A DNA stretch of 64,000 bases from NCBI RefSeq assembly GCF_015706575.1, contig NW_024037074.1, positions 1,798,001-1,862,000 on the forward strand. Direction: 5' to 3'. Below the pieces are notes generated by a model. It had not been told where the DNA came from, made no database searches, and saw nothing but the letters and a program-made list of their open reading frames with translations. The position numbers and the translations under genes were made by a program. Shown one piece after another: positions 15,001-24,209 of this stretch; positions within the stretch are counted from its first letter, which is position 1, and each line of letters starts with the position of its first letter. This stretch comes from Patiria miniata. Lineage: Eukaryota > Echinodermata > Asteroidea > Valvatida > Asterinidae.

Positions 15001-17028
15001 CCAAGGGACCCTAGAACACATTCCAACTCCATTTCTAGAAAGATTTCCTTTCCAAAGAAAATATGGACGAAAATATGGTGTAAAATAAGTCAAAAATTGA
15101 ATTTATTTTTCACAAAATCGATGGTTTTTGCCCAAATCTTCCAAATATTGGGTGTTTGAGTATTGATTGGTGCTCCTCTGACTTCGAAAGGATGTTCTGC
15201 AAAGTTTGGAGAAAAGTCAATTTTTGGCCAAATTTGATAAAAAAGTAAGGCTAACCCCTTGCATTTTTTTCAAATTTCACCAAAAACGAAATTTTTGTAA
15301 CTTGCTAGAAAGATGCCCAAGGGACCCTAGAACACATTCCAACTCCATTTCTAGAAAGATTTCCTTTCAAAAGAAAATATGGAAGAAAATATGGGTCAAA
15401 TAAGTCAAAATGTTAATTTATTTTTCACAAAATCGATGGTTTTTGCCCAAATCTTCCAAATATTGGGTGTTTGAGTATTGATTGGTGCTCCTCTGACTTC
15501 GAAAGGATGTTCTGCATTGTGGAGAGAAAAGTCAATTTTTGGCCAAATTTGATAAAAAAGTAAGGCTAGCCCCTTGCATTTTTTTCAATTTTCACCAAAA
15601 AGCGAAATTTCTTGTAACTTGCTAGAAAGATGCCCAAGGGACCCTAAAACACATTCCAACTCCATTTCCAGAAAGATTTCCTTTTCCAAAGAAAATATGG
15701 ACGAAAATATGGTGTAAAATAAGTCTAAAATATGAATTTATTTTTCACAAAATCGATGGTTTTTGCCCAAATCTTCCAAATATTGGTGTTTGAGTATTGA
15801 TTGGTGCTCCTCTGACTTCGAAAGGATGTTCTGCATTGTTTGGAGAAAAGTAATTTTTGGCCAAATTTGATAAAAAAGTAAGGCTAACCCCTTGCATTTT
15901 TTCAATTTTCAGCAAAAAACGAAATTTCTTGTAACTTGCTAGAAAGATGCACAATGGACCCTAGAACACATTCCAACTCCATTTCTAGAAAGATTTCCTG
16001 TTCAAAAGAAAATATGGACAAAAAAATGGTGTAAAATAAAGTCAAAAATGTGAATTAATTTTCACAAAATCGATGGTTTTTGCTCAAATCTTCCAAATAT
16101 TGGGTGTTTGAGTATTGATTGGTGCTCCTCTGACTTGGAAAGGATGTTTTGCATTGTTTGCAGAAAAGTCAATTTTTGGCCAAATTTGATAAAAAAGTAA
16201 GGCTAACCCCTTGCATTTTTTTCAATTTTCAGCAAAAAACGAAATTTCTTGTAACTTGCTAGAAAGATGCCCAAGGGACCCTAGAACACATTCCAACTCC
16301 ATTTCTAGAAAGATTTCCTTTTCAAAACAAAATATGGACGAAAATATGGTGTAAAATCATTCAAAAATATGAATTATTTTTCACAAAATCGGTGGTTTTT
16401 GCCCAAATCTTCCAAATATTGGGTGTTTGAGTATTGATTGGTGCTCCTCTGACTTCGAAAGGATGTTGCTGCAAAGTTTGAGAAGAGTCAATTTTGGCCA
16501 AATTTGATAAAAAAAGTAAGGCTAACCCCTTGCATTTTTTTCAATTTTCACCCAAAAACGAAATTTCTTGTAACTTGCTAGAAAGATGCCCAAGGGACCC
16601 TAAAACACATTCCAACTCCATTTCCAGAATGATTTCCTTTTCCAAAGAAAATATGGACGAAAATATGGTGTAAATAAGTCTAAAATATAAATTTATTTTC
16701 ACAAAATCGATGGTTTTTGCCCAAATCTTCCAAATATTGTGTTTGAGTATTGATTGGTGCTCCTCTGACTTCGAAAGGATGTTCTGCATTGTTTGGAGAA
16801 AAGTCAATTTTTGGCCAAATTTGATAAAAAAGTAAGGCTAACCCCTTGGATTTTTTTCAATTTTCAGCAAAAACTAAATTTCTTGTAACTTGCTAGAAGA
16901 TGCACAAGGGACCCTAGAACACATTCCAACTCCATTTCTAGAAAGATTCCTGTTCAAAAGAAAACATGGACAAAAAAATGGTGTAAAATAAGTCAAAAAT
17001 GTGAATTAATTTTTGACAAAATCGATGT
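1..17028. repeat. Satellite array, ~320-bp monomers with a 267-bp variant, in higher-order repeats
   Basis: The whole stretch is head-to-tail copies of an AT-rich monomer. Each begins near CTTCGAAAGGATGTTCTG and ends near TTGGTGCTCCTCTGA. Starts read at 1, 321, 589, 910, 1231, 1554, 1870, 2191, 2458, 2779, 3100, 3421 and onward give lengths of 314-323 bp. A shorter type of about 267 bp lacks roughly 50 bp after 'aaaagttcaatttt' (starts at 321, 2191, 3421, 4643, 6184, 7723, 9572, 12372). I estimate about 54 monomers. The first six (1-1869) recur almost base for base from 1870, so monomers are organised in higher-order units. The array runs off the left edge and stops abruptly at about 17028. 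Short open frames on both strands recur with the monomer and are by-products of the repeat. Centromeric or pericentromeric role is possible but not shown. Confidence 0.97.
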
Positions 17029-17301
17029 TTGTGAAGAGAATCACACCGGAGAAAGCACTGTGGTCACTCGGCAACCATTTATTCGCTTGAAACAGTCCAA
17101 CAAGCATGGTTTAACAATCACATGTACAATTTACCTGCTACAGTTCTAATAATGACGGTCCATGTAACTACCAGCATGGCTAAATAAATTCCCATAGTTA
17201 CCACTTACATGCTAACGGTTATAACATTCCAATACTACGGCTATCCCTACACCTAGAAGCGCATTGCTTCACCCAAGTCCCAAGGGACTATACGGCTATC
17301 C
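17029..17301. other. Unassigned sequence between satellite and assembly gap
   Basis: Non-satellite sequence begins right after a truncated monomer. It contains the phrase 'acggctatcc' twice (about 17238 and 17292), the second directly at the gap, which suggests a short repeat that the assembly could not cross. I see no coding region or recognisable mobile element. Confidence 0.5.
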
Positions 17302-17801
17302 NNNNNNNNNNNNNNNNNNNNNNNNNNNNNNNNNNNNNNNNNNNNNNNNNNNNNNNNNNNNNNNNNNNNNNNNNNNNNNNNNNNNNNNNNNNNNNNNNNN
17401 NNNNNNNNNNNNNNNNNNNNNNNNNNNNNNNNNNNNNNNNNNNNNNNNNNNNNNNNNNNNNNNNNNNNNNNNNNNNNNNNNNNNNNNNNNNNNNNNNNNN
17501 NNNNNNNNNNNNNNNNNNNNNNNNNNNNNNNNNNNNNNNNNNNNNNNNNNNNNNNNNNNNNNNNNNNNNNNNNNNNNNNNNNNNNNNNNNNNNNNNNNNN
17601 NNNNNNNNNNNNNNNNNNNNNNNNNNNNNNNNNNNNNNNNNNNNNNNNNNNNNNNNNNNNNNNNNNNNNNNNNNNNNNNNNNNNNNNNNNNNNNNNNNNN
17701 NNNNNNNNNNNNNNNNNNNNNNNNNNNNNNNNNNNNNNNNNNNNNNNNNNNNNNNNNNNNNNNNNNNNNNNNNNNNNNNNNNNNNNNNNNNNNNNNNNNN
17801 N
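17302..17801. other. Assembly gap (500 N)
   Basis: Exactly 500 undetermined bases, the usual placeholder for a gap of unknown size. Order and distance across this point are not guaranteed. Apparent open frames over it are artefacts. Confidence 0.99.
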
Positions 17802-17895
17802 CCTCGCCAACATTTTTTTTCCAACTTTTACTCAGGAGGTAACACACTCATATAGTGTTTATACTTCGGGGAGGGCAAAACCTAATTTGATTAGA
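17802..17895 (+). repeat. SINE 3' part, tRNA-Ser-derived family
   Basis: Carries the tail shared by the SINE copies in this window: 'ccaacttttactcaggaggt', then a cactg/cagtg stretch, then 'gggcaaaacctaatttgatt'. The tRNA-like head would lie in the assembly gap. Confidence 0.75.
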
Positions 17896-18245
17896 GTTTT
17901 ATTCAGCATGCAGAGTCCAGTGGTCAAAAGGTTCCTGTGTTTGACTCATGCACGATTTAATGTTGAGTCAATCTTGACAGGGGACATGTTGCTGGTGTTC
18001 TTGGGCAAGAATCATTACTACAATTGCCTCCATTGAGTACATGTGGGGGGGGGGTGCAGACCACATAGGGCTGATCTCGAGCTTATAGCAGGAAAGTGTT
18101 CTCATGGCCCGATGAACAGGGGTAATAAGTGTGAGCAATCTGAGAGTGTTGTATAAGAGTGCTATATGAACACTGCACTTTGATCATCCAATATCTGAAC
18201 ATCAGCACAAGGTGTTGGGCGACAATGCGTTCAAGAGGTCCACCT
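17896..18245 (+). repeat. Probable SINE-like dispersed repeat
   Basis: Holds 'ttcttgggcaagaatcat', 'acaattgcctcc' and 'agtgctatatgaacactgca', phrases typical of tRNA-derived invertebrate SINE bodies, with a weak box-B-like stretch near 17925-17950 and a G-run at 18044-18055. No second copy in the window confirms the ends. Confidence 0.4.
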
Positions 18246-18273
18246 AAACCTTTTCTTAAGATGGATTACTGGG

Positions 18274-18938
18274 CAGTGTTGTAGGACTCGAGTCTAGGAC
18301 TCGGGCTTGAGTTGGACTCTAGTCACATTGGAAAATGACTCGGACTTGACCATGACTCCTCGAACTCGATGACTCGCGACTCGAGTCACGTAATTTCATC
18401 AAAAGTAAAAACCTAACGTAGGGATGGGAAAGGATCATTGAGGAATAATGTTTGGATGATGAAACATGGAGGGAAGGGATGGAGGAGGATTTTTTTAGGG
18501 ATGGGAATTAAAAGGAAAACACATTGTGGCTCTAAACAACATGTACACACACAACTATATACACTGGGATTTACTTAAAGAGGTTGTGGAATGCTCAAAA
18601 ACATTTCCGTCATTTTTCGGGCATTGCACATTTGGGTCGAAACTGGACCTGAAAAACAGCTCTCAAAAGTACCTTTTGTACTCATTTCATGACAGAAACA
18701 ATAGTCGTTTTTATTTCATGACAACTTAGGCTACATATACCCGAAAAATGACGGAAATGTCTTCGAGCATTCCACAACCTCTTTAAAAGACAGAATGGAG
18801 GATTAAAAAATAATTTTAAAAAACAATTAGTTCGGTGAACAACTAAGAACAAGTGACTTGTGACTCGGACTCGAGGCTTGTGACTCGAGACATGGACTCG
18901 GACTCAGACTCGACGTTGGTAACTCGACTACAACACTG
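18274..18938. mobile_element. Non-autonomous hAT-type element with GACTCGGACT-rich subtermini
   Basis: Both ends carry the inverted repeat CAGTGTTGTAG. The flanking 8-mers (ttactggg at 18266-18273, gtacttgg at 18939-18946) match at 6 of 8 bases, as expected for a worn hAT target-site duplication. Subterminal zones on both sides are packed with variants of GACTCGGACTTGA, possible transposase-binding arrays. There is no transposase. A smaller MITE is nested inside it. Confidence 0.8.
18579..18782. mobile_element. TTAA-type (piggyBac-like) MITE nested in the hAT element
   Basis: This is a 204-bp element with about 43-bp terminal inverted repeats beginning AGAGGTTGTGGAATGCTC that differ at only about two positions. 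It is flanked by TTAA on both sides (18575-18578 and 18783-18786). TTAA duplication is the signature of piggyBac-superfamily elements. It has no coding capacity. Confidence 0.85.
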
Positions 18939-18968
18939 GTACTTGGTCACAGAGTCCACTGTACCTAC

Positions 18969-19148
18969 CAGGTAATTCTGAGTTGACCACCCCAGGGTAG
19001 ACAGGCAAAGTCCCCCAAGAGGTGACGATAAGAAGCTAGTCCCTCAGCTCAGGATGGCCCTTCATCTGTAAGGCTAGGGTGTTGGAGTCGATGCCTGTAC
19101 CGTCTGCTGTCTTATTAAGGATCATCTGGATGGACTTCAGATGGGAAC
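18969..19148 (-). pseudogene. PhnD-like (phosphonate-binding fold) exon with in-frame stop
   Basis: On the minus strand an AG acceptor precedes the exon and a GTAGGT donor follows it (180 bp). The reading begins SHLKSIQMILNKTADGTGID and continues through SNTLALQMKGHPELRD. It matches the pattern of PhnD/periplasmic phosphonate-binding proteins (G-S-H-x3-I/L...A-D-x3-I-D-S...P-E-L). The phase joins exactly to the upstream exon at 20680-20814, whose last base G completes the glycine of the G-S-H motif. An in-frame TAG follows HPELRD, with homologous-looking sequence continuing (LLIVTSWGTLPVYP). The copy is therefore damaged, or the base is an error. Family assignment is from motif memory, not a search. 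In bacteria such proteins bind phosphonate or phosphate; the role of an animal homologue is unknown to me. Confidence 0.65.
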
Positions 19149-19204
19149 CTGGGCAGGAAAAAAAAATTTATGAGATGTAAATTATCCTTTTTTATATTTG
19201 ATTT

Positions 19205-19471
19205 TTGTTTGCCCTTCGCCGACATATTTTGTAAACACTGTGCACTTAGTGTTGTCGGAAAGCTTAGGTGGGACTCAAACTAATGACCTCCTACACAAAC
19301 AAAGTTGGGTTAAGCGCTGCTTCATCAGACTCCAAACGGCCAGCTTGCCACAGCAAGCTCAGTGGTTGAGTGGTTAATGTGTCTGCACTAGGAAGCAGAA
19401 GATTGTGGGTTCGTGTCCAACCCAAAGAAAGCTTGTTTTTTTTTTCTTGAAGCCCTCAGACAACACTCGAG
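19205..19471. repeat. SINE pair (minus-oriented piece then plus-oriented piece), interrupted
   Basis: 19205-19290 reads as reverse-complemented SINE tail and box B (tgcccttcgccgac ... gggactcaaac). 19330-19471 is a plus-strand tRNA-like head (gctcagtggttgagtggtta, then tctgcactaggaagcaga, then box B gtgggttcgtgtcc). The tail is split by the hAT element at 19472-20486 and resumes at 20487 (acagtgtttgtaaaat ... aaagggcaac). Confidence 0.7.
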
Positions 19472-20486
19472 CAGAGATGAAACTGGCATATGGCAAAAAA
19501 ATCAGAAAATAGGCCGAACAAAAATACGAGTCGGAAATCGGGGCCGCGCTGCAGTTACACACATGTAGATATGTATGTAAAATAGGCCTACACTTCATGC
19601 CCAATTTCCGGACACCAACTCCTGCTTTATTTTCGATTCAAACAAAATTTTACAATGAAAAAAAAATGGTCAGTGATTTCATTCCATAAAACGCCTGAAT
19701 TACGGTTGGAGTAATGGAGTCATCAACAAAGAAGTTCACTTCTTACTTGAGAAAGTTGAGGAAAAAGTCCGAAAGACAAGGGCACCATTCATGTTCATGG
19801 TGCTTCAAATTTCATGTCCATGATTCAACCATTCAACCACACAACTCCACTTGCATTCGTACGAAGGGAAAAATCAGGCATTATCGTCTTTCTCTTCCAA
19901 CAAATGCCAGTGAAATGTTTCGCTAATGCTCTCTTCGCCATCCTCGAGATAGTCATCATGATTTTTAATGCATTGCATTTTGTACAACTAAATCTGAAAC
20001 TTCCAAAAATCGCAGAACATAATGACTTTATCCACTGGTTCGTTCACGAAAGACACAAGGCTACCCGTTCCCAACCGGCCATGTGCTAGCAGACGGTGCG
20101 GTACGCTGATACCACTGCATAAATCTTTAATGCTTACAAGTGCGACACAGTGATTTTTCCATGTCGCCTGTCAATGTTTAACCTTTTGTCCAGCCGGAAA
20201 AGGCTCCGATCAGTGTTATGGCCTGTGTTTCTACCGTTGAAACATTCCAATAGCGACTGGTGAAAGAGATTAAAACTATGTTCGCGATGATTTCAACGTG
20301 CCATTTCATCAACTTTTCATAAACTTTCCTTCGAAATTATGATTGAAATAAAATGACATTTTGTGAAAAAAATAAAAATAATTATAAAATCAAATTTTGT
20401 GGGACACATTGTAAGAAAATCGGAAATTTCGTTGGAAAATTCAAAAAGTCGGATTTTCAATTAAAATCGGAAAAGTTTCATCTCTG
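19472..20486. mobile_element. hAT-type element inserted into a SINE
   Basis: This is a 1,015-bp element with terminal inverted repeat CAGAGATGAAACT. Flanking 8-mers cactcgag (left) and cactacag (right) match at 6 of 8. SINE tail sequence stops at the left end and resumes at the right, so the SINE is older. No transposase domain is recognisable in the interior; short frames at 19714-20089 resemble nothing I know. Confidence 0.75.
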
Positions 20487-20545
20487 CACTACAGTGTTTG
20501 TAAAATACTTCAGCAAAGGGCAACAAAAAAGTTACATATATGAAA
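20487..20545 (+). repeat. SINE tail, distal part after the hAT insertion
   Basis: The stretch acagtgtttgtaaaatacttcagcaaagggcaac corresponds to the family tail cagtgtttata...ggtgaagggcaaaacc, and completes the SINE at 19330-19471. Confidence 0.6.
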
Positions 20546-20679
20546 AAGAAGATCAATAATTATATATTATGGTGAAGTTGATTCCTACTTTCTGATTCAC
20601 AATTTCAAATTTCACAAATATCCAAACAGAATTGAGATGCGGACCAATGCAAATGAGTCTTCACAGATGTTTGTCTTAC

Positions 20680-20814
20680 CTGAATGAATAATTTTACCGC
20701 AGAAACTGGCCTTGTTCTCTCCTATCTTTTCGAGTTCTCGATGGGTAATCCCGAATCCGCTCAGTGAATGGGCGTCGTTGTAGGCCCAAACAGATCCACG
20801 TAGGTCCTCAAACA
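20680..20814 (-). CDS. PhnD-like exon, copy 1
   Basis: Minus-strand 135-bp exon with an AG acceptor (just above 20814) and a GTAAG donor (20675-20679). It reads FEDLRGSVWAYNDAHSLSGF, then GITHRELEKIGENKASFCGKIIHSG. The motif D-L-R-G-x-x-W-A-Y-N-D-x-x-S-x-S-G is characteristic of the PhnD-like phosphonate/phosphate-binding domain. It ends in phase 1 and joins in frame to the exon at 18969-19148 (HSG then SHLK). The exon itself is open. A tandem partial copy lies immediately upstream at 20912-21029 and a third copy at 62931-63065. Neighbouring SINEs and hAT elements occupy the intron. The start of the gene was not found. Confidence 0.7.
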
Positions 20815-20911
20815 CTTTATATATCTATCATTGAAATATCATCAATACAATTATGATTAGCATTGAAATATTTACATAGAATCAGGGGCAGGGGGGGGGG
20901 GGGAGGGATGT

Positions 20912-21029
20912 CCGCAGAAACTGGCCTTGTTCTCTCCTATCTTTTCGAGTTCTCGATGGGTAATCCCGAATCCGCTCAGTGAATGGGCGTCGTTGTAGGC
21001 CCAAACAGATCCACGTAGGTCCTCAAACA
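20912..21029 (-). pseudogene. PhnD-like exon, truncated tandem copy 2
   Basis: A ~215-bp block (about 20697-20911) covering most of the exon, its acceptor and ~80 bp of intron is repeated next to itself (20912-21127), both copies ending in a G-run plus agggatgt. Copy 2 lacks the exon's donor end, so it cannot serve as a normal exon. Sequence is almost identical to copy 1, meaning recent slippage or an assembly artefact at the G-run. Confidence 0.75.
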
Positions 21030-21230
21030 CTTTATATATCTATCATTGAAATATCATCAATACAATTATGATTAGCATTGAAATATTTACATAGAATCAG
21101 GGGCGGGGGGGGGGGGGGGAGGGATGTCAGGGGAAGAAAAGGGGTTGGGGATTATATTCCCCCCCCCCCAAACAAAAATGGACAAACACACTTTCCCCTT
21201 CCCAATTGTCACATTTATGGAAGACAGTGT

Positions 21231-21364
21231 TCTAGTGAAGGTTTGCAGTTTGCAGTAACACCATGTAGGCATGCAGAGTCTCTTTTGGGAAGATGTGTGG
21301 TTCTGAAAAGAACCACACATCTTCCCAAAAGAGACTTCTACATGGTGGCACCGCAAACCTTTAC
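21231..21364. repeat. Long hairpin (inverted repeat), probably a small foldback element
   Basis: A perfect stem of about 28 bp (arms starting AGTCTCTTTTGGGAAGATG, loop gaaa) lies near 21277-21336. Outer arms containing 'aaggtttgc' and 'caccatgtag' extend the pairing to roughly 21231 and 21364. A related fragment appears at about 51998-52065. Confidence 0.75.
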
Positions 21365-22097
21365 TAAACCATGCCACTACGTAGTTAGACCAAGTAGTTA
21401 GCCCTGCAAATTGTCTTGCAAAGATGTTCCATCAACACAACTGAGAATATGACAACATCAACTTGATCGTCAGGCAAAGCAGAGACTGATTTCAAATGAC
21501 AACAACCCCAGAAAGTGAAGAAGAAACTCTGATCAGATGACAACCAACATTTGCCCAGGAAAGAAAAAAAAGGCAACTGATGAACAGAAATCAAATTGTG
21601 ATTTGTGAATAAAAACTCCCATTTGACTTCATTCCTTCAAATTGAATATCAAACAGAAGGGAAGTACAGAATTGTTGTATGGGTAAATAAATCAACATCC
21701 AAGGGAAGAACACAATTCATTTTGGGGAAAAAGACAACAAGGATTGATAGAAAAGAAAATCTCCTCTTTTATTTGCTGTTGTCTACATCTACATATACCT
21801 TTATACAAAGTAATATTAGTGCTTAAAGATGTTTTGAGTGAATGTTACTTTCCGTCATCAGTAACATGACCAAATTGAAACCAACTACCAACTACCTGCT
21901 CCTCCGTCCAATCACATCCATATACTGTCATTATCCCCAAAGCCATTTTCAGGATGTATTCATCAGTTTATTCCCACGGGACCGGTTGAACCAACTACAG
22001 GATGAGTCAAAAAGAAAGTGACCGAATTTGAAAAAAATGTTTAAGATATTTGGCTCGTTCTATGTTAATAAAAAAACACGGATAAAGTACATCTTAT

Positions 22098-23098
22098 CAG
22101 ACTTGTATGACTCGTGACTCGGACTCGAGTCCAACTCGAATCACTGGGACTCGAGTCACCTTGACTTACGATTCGGACTCGGGGCTACGGACTCGGACTT
22201 GGACTTGAACTGACTTGTGACTTGATGGAAATTACCACACTGCATACACGCACATATATAATTTGATCGTTTTCTTTACTGTGCAATACATGTGCAGGGC
22301 GCTCGATGTGGTGCGTGCGTGGCCGTGGCCTGTTACCGATATATTGACTTATAGAAATCAATGTACTGAAACTTGTACCCCGCCATCAACACGCAATACT
22401 GCATTGGTGCAAGATTGATAGGGTAAAGTACCAGACTTTTCTTGTCAGAAGGCCTGTCATTCACACGTGTATTGCTGTCGCATCGCGATAACGCGATATG
22501 AATAGTCTGCTGATCTGCCCGTTTCGGTAACGTATGTATGCAAGTTGCAACGTACATGTACGTAGATCATGATGGCATCCACTCCAAAAATTGTCAATTT
22601 TGGATATCTTAACTTCAAGAGAAATGCCAATGGAAGATCAAGTGCAGAATGCAAGTTCTGCAGGAAGAAAATAGAGGAGCAAACCGGCACTACGTCCAAC
22701 TTCAATCGCCACCTTTCACGTATATAGAAGTCTAAAAAAAGATATTTGAAATGCCTGAACTTTAAATGCAAAAGTTAGGCCAATACCAGTTTTGTCTGAA
22801 CTGTTTTTGCAAATGAACTCCTCATTCCAAGAGAAAATTAGAGAAAAGCTGTGGGGAAAAATGAAAATTTACAGCACCTGAAATGTACGTATTTCCAATA
22901 CTATATCAAAGGTGACTCTGAATCTCTGAATTCCCTAAAATGTACGTTTTTTGATACAAAGAGGTGACTCGTGACTCGGACTTGGACTCAAACTTTGTGA
23001 CTCTCTGACTCGGACTTGACCTGGAGGACTCGGGACTCGGACTTGAGAAATGTGACTCGGACTCGGACTTGATGTTTTGTGACTCGAATACAAGTCTG
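22098..23098 (+). mobile_element. hAT-type element, 1,001 bp, with BED-finger remnant
   Basis: Terminal inverted repeats CAGACTTGTAT stand at both ends, and a perfect 8-bp target-site duplication (catcttat at 22090-22097 and 23099-23106) defines the element precisely. Subterminal zones (22110-22235 and 22965-23090) are tandem-like arrays of GACTCGGACTTG variants, like those of the element at 18274-18938 but with a different terminal sequence. The interior holds a short frame encoding a BED zinc finger. The catalytic hAT domain is absent, so the element is non-autonomous. Confidence 0.92.
22569..22727 (+). pseudogene. BED-type zinc-finger fragment of a hAT transposase
   Basis: 52 codons from ATG to TAG. 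The peptide contains AECKFCRKKIEEQTGTTSNF followed by NRHLSR. It fits the BED finger: an aromatic N-terminal part (FGYLNF), C-x2-C, the T-T-S-N-x-x-R-H-L block, with the final histidine lost at the stop. BED fingers are the DNA-binding N-terminal module of many hAT transposases. No catalytic region follows before the element ends at 23098. The TAG may be read through or removed if the true structure is spliced (a GT lies just before it). Confidence 0.8.
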
Positions 23099-23106
23099 CA
23101 TCTTAT

Positions 23107-24190
23107 TGACTATTAACTGTGAAAATTTCACTTAAATTGCAAACTCTATTCCCAATTCATGTCTATTTCAATAAAACGATCGCAAAACTTGGCTGTCCAC
23201 CGCTTATCAATTACCGTGCTGCGAACTGATAATACATCTCCCAATGAGGATAATGAAACATCAATTATTTTCCCACCTCTATGAATGAACGAGAACTTGC
23301 AAAGGAAAAGATACAAAAATCACCATCGATATTTCAAAGAAAAAAGAGAGTTAACTTGCTTCTCATATTCAAAACACACAACCTGATAGTAAAAATTCTC
23401 TTGATTTCAATTATTAAAATCTCATTTGTATTTGAATACTTGTGTGTAATCTGTAATTCTCACTTAGCTCATTTAGCTTTCAATATTATCACATTCCTTG
23501 GACAGTTACACAAACGGGTTCTTTTAGTAAAAACATGCATAACTTTGGATGGCATGATCAAATTTAGTGATTGGTTTTGTTTAAGATGAGTGGAAGAACA
23601 TGCTCTTTTAAGACATATTTCTTCGGTGTATCTTAGAATTTGATTGCTTAAGTAAAAAAATCTTGAGTGCGGGTCACTTTTTTTTTTTATCACCTTGTAT
23701 AAACACAATGTGAACATGCATCTCTCATACACACTAAACTTAATTGTCTTCATTTTCTATCATCCTCTTTCTTTTTCTGTCTTTCCTTCTTGTGGGGTAG
23801 CCCTCACATTGAGTGGCATTTATGCCTTGTAAAGGGCCGACTTGCATAAAAAAAAACAATTACATGTACACAATACGCATGTTTAATCTGGAGCCAATCA
23901 TTAAAACTGAAACAAATTTAATTCTCAGATTTCATGTCAGTGCAAGTAGTGAAACTGACTTACATGCATCTGCTTTGGTTACAGGAACTGATACTACAAG
24001 ATAGTCACATGCATTAAAATCGGACAGAAATGTTGGGGGAAAAAGAAGGAAAAGAACAAGAAACTTTCTGTTTCAATTCCACTTTGCTTAAGGTCTTACA
24101 ATCCCTGTAAGTATAAATCTGGAGTGATCTTGAAATAGAGAAGAACATTCTTTGCTGCATCTGAACAACATGTGGCTCACGGAGCTCAAT
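23107..24190. other. Intergenic stretch without recognised features
   Basis: AT-rich sequence between the hAT element and GPCR-A. Short frames show no family signature. Confidence 0.5.
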
Positions 24191-24209
24191 GCTACATTGT
24201 GCATGAACT

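Noticed and set aside
1-17028. Many open frames of 60-112 codons, often sharing the peptide NIWKIWAKTIDFVK or NEISCNLLERCPRDPRTHSN
   Set aside because: They recur with the satellite monomer, on both strands and in overlapping frames; no gene structure or conservation beyond the repeat.
1-17028. CRISPR-like array
   Set aside because: Repeat and 'spacer' are not distinguishable; the whole ~320-bp unit repeats. This is satellite DNA of an animal.
1-17028. CENP-B box in the satellite
   Set aside because: The only TTCG in the monomer (cttcgaaaggatg) does not continue to the A..CGGG part of the box.
17253-17847. Long open frames across 17.3-17.8 kb
   Set aside because: They consist of undetermined bases in the assembly gap.
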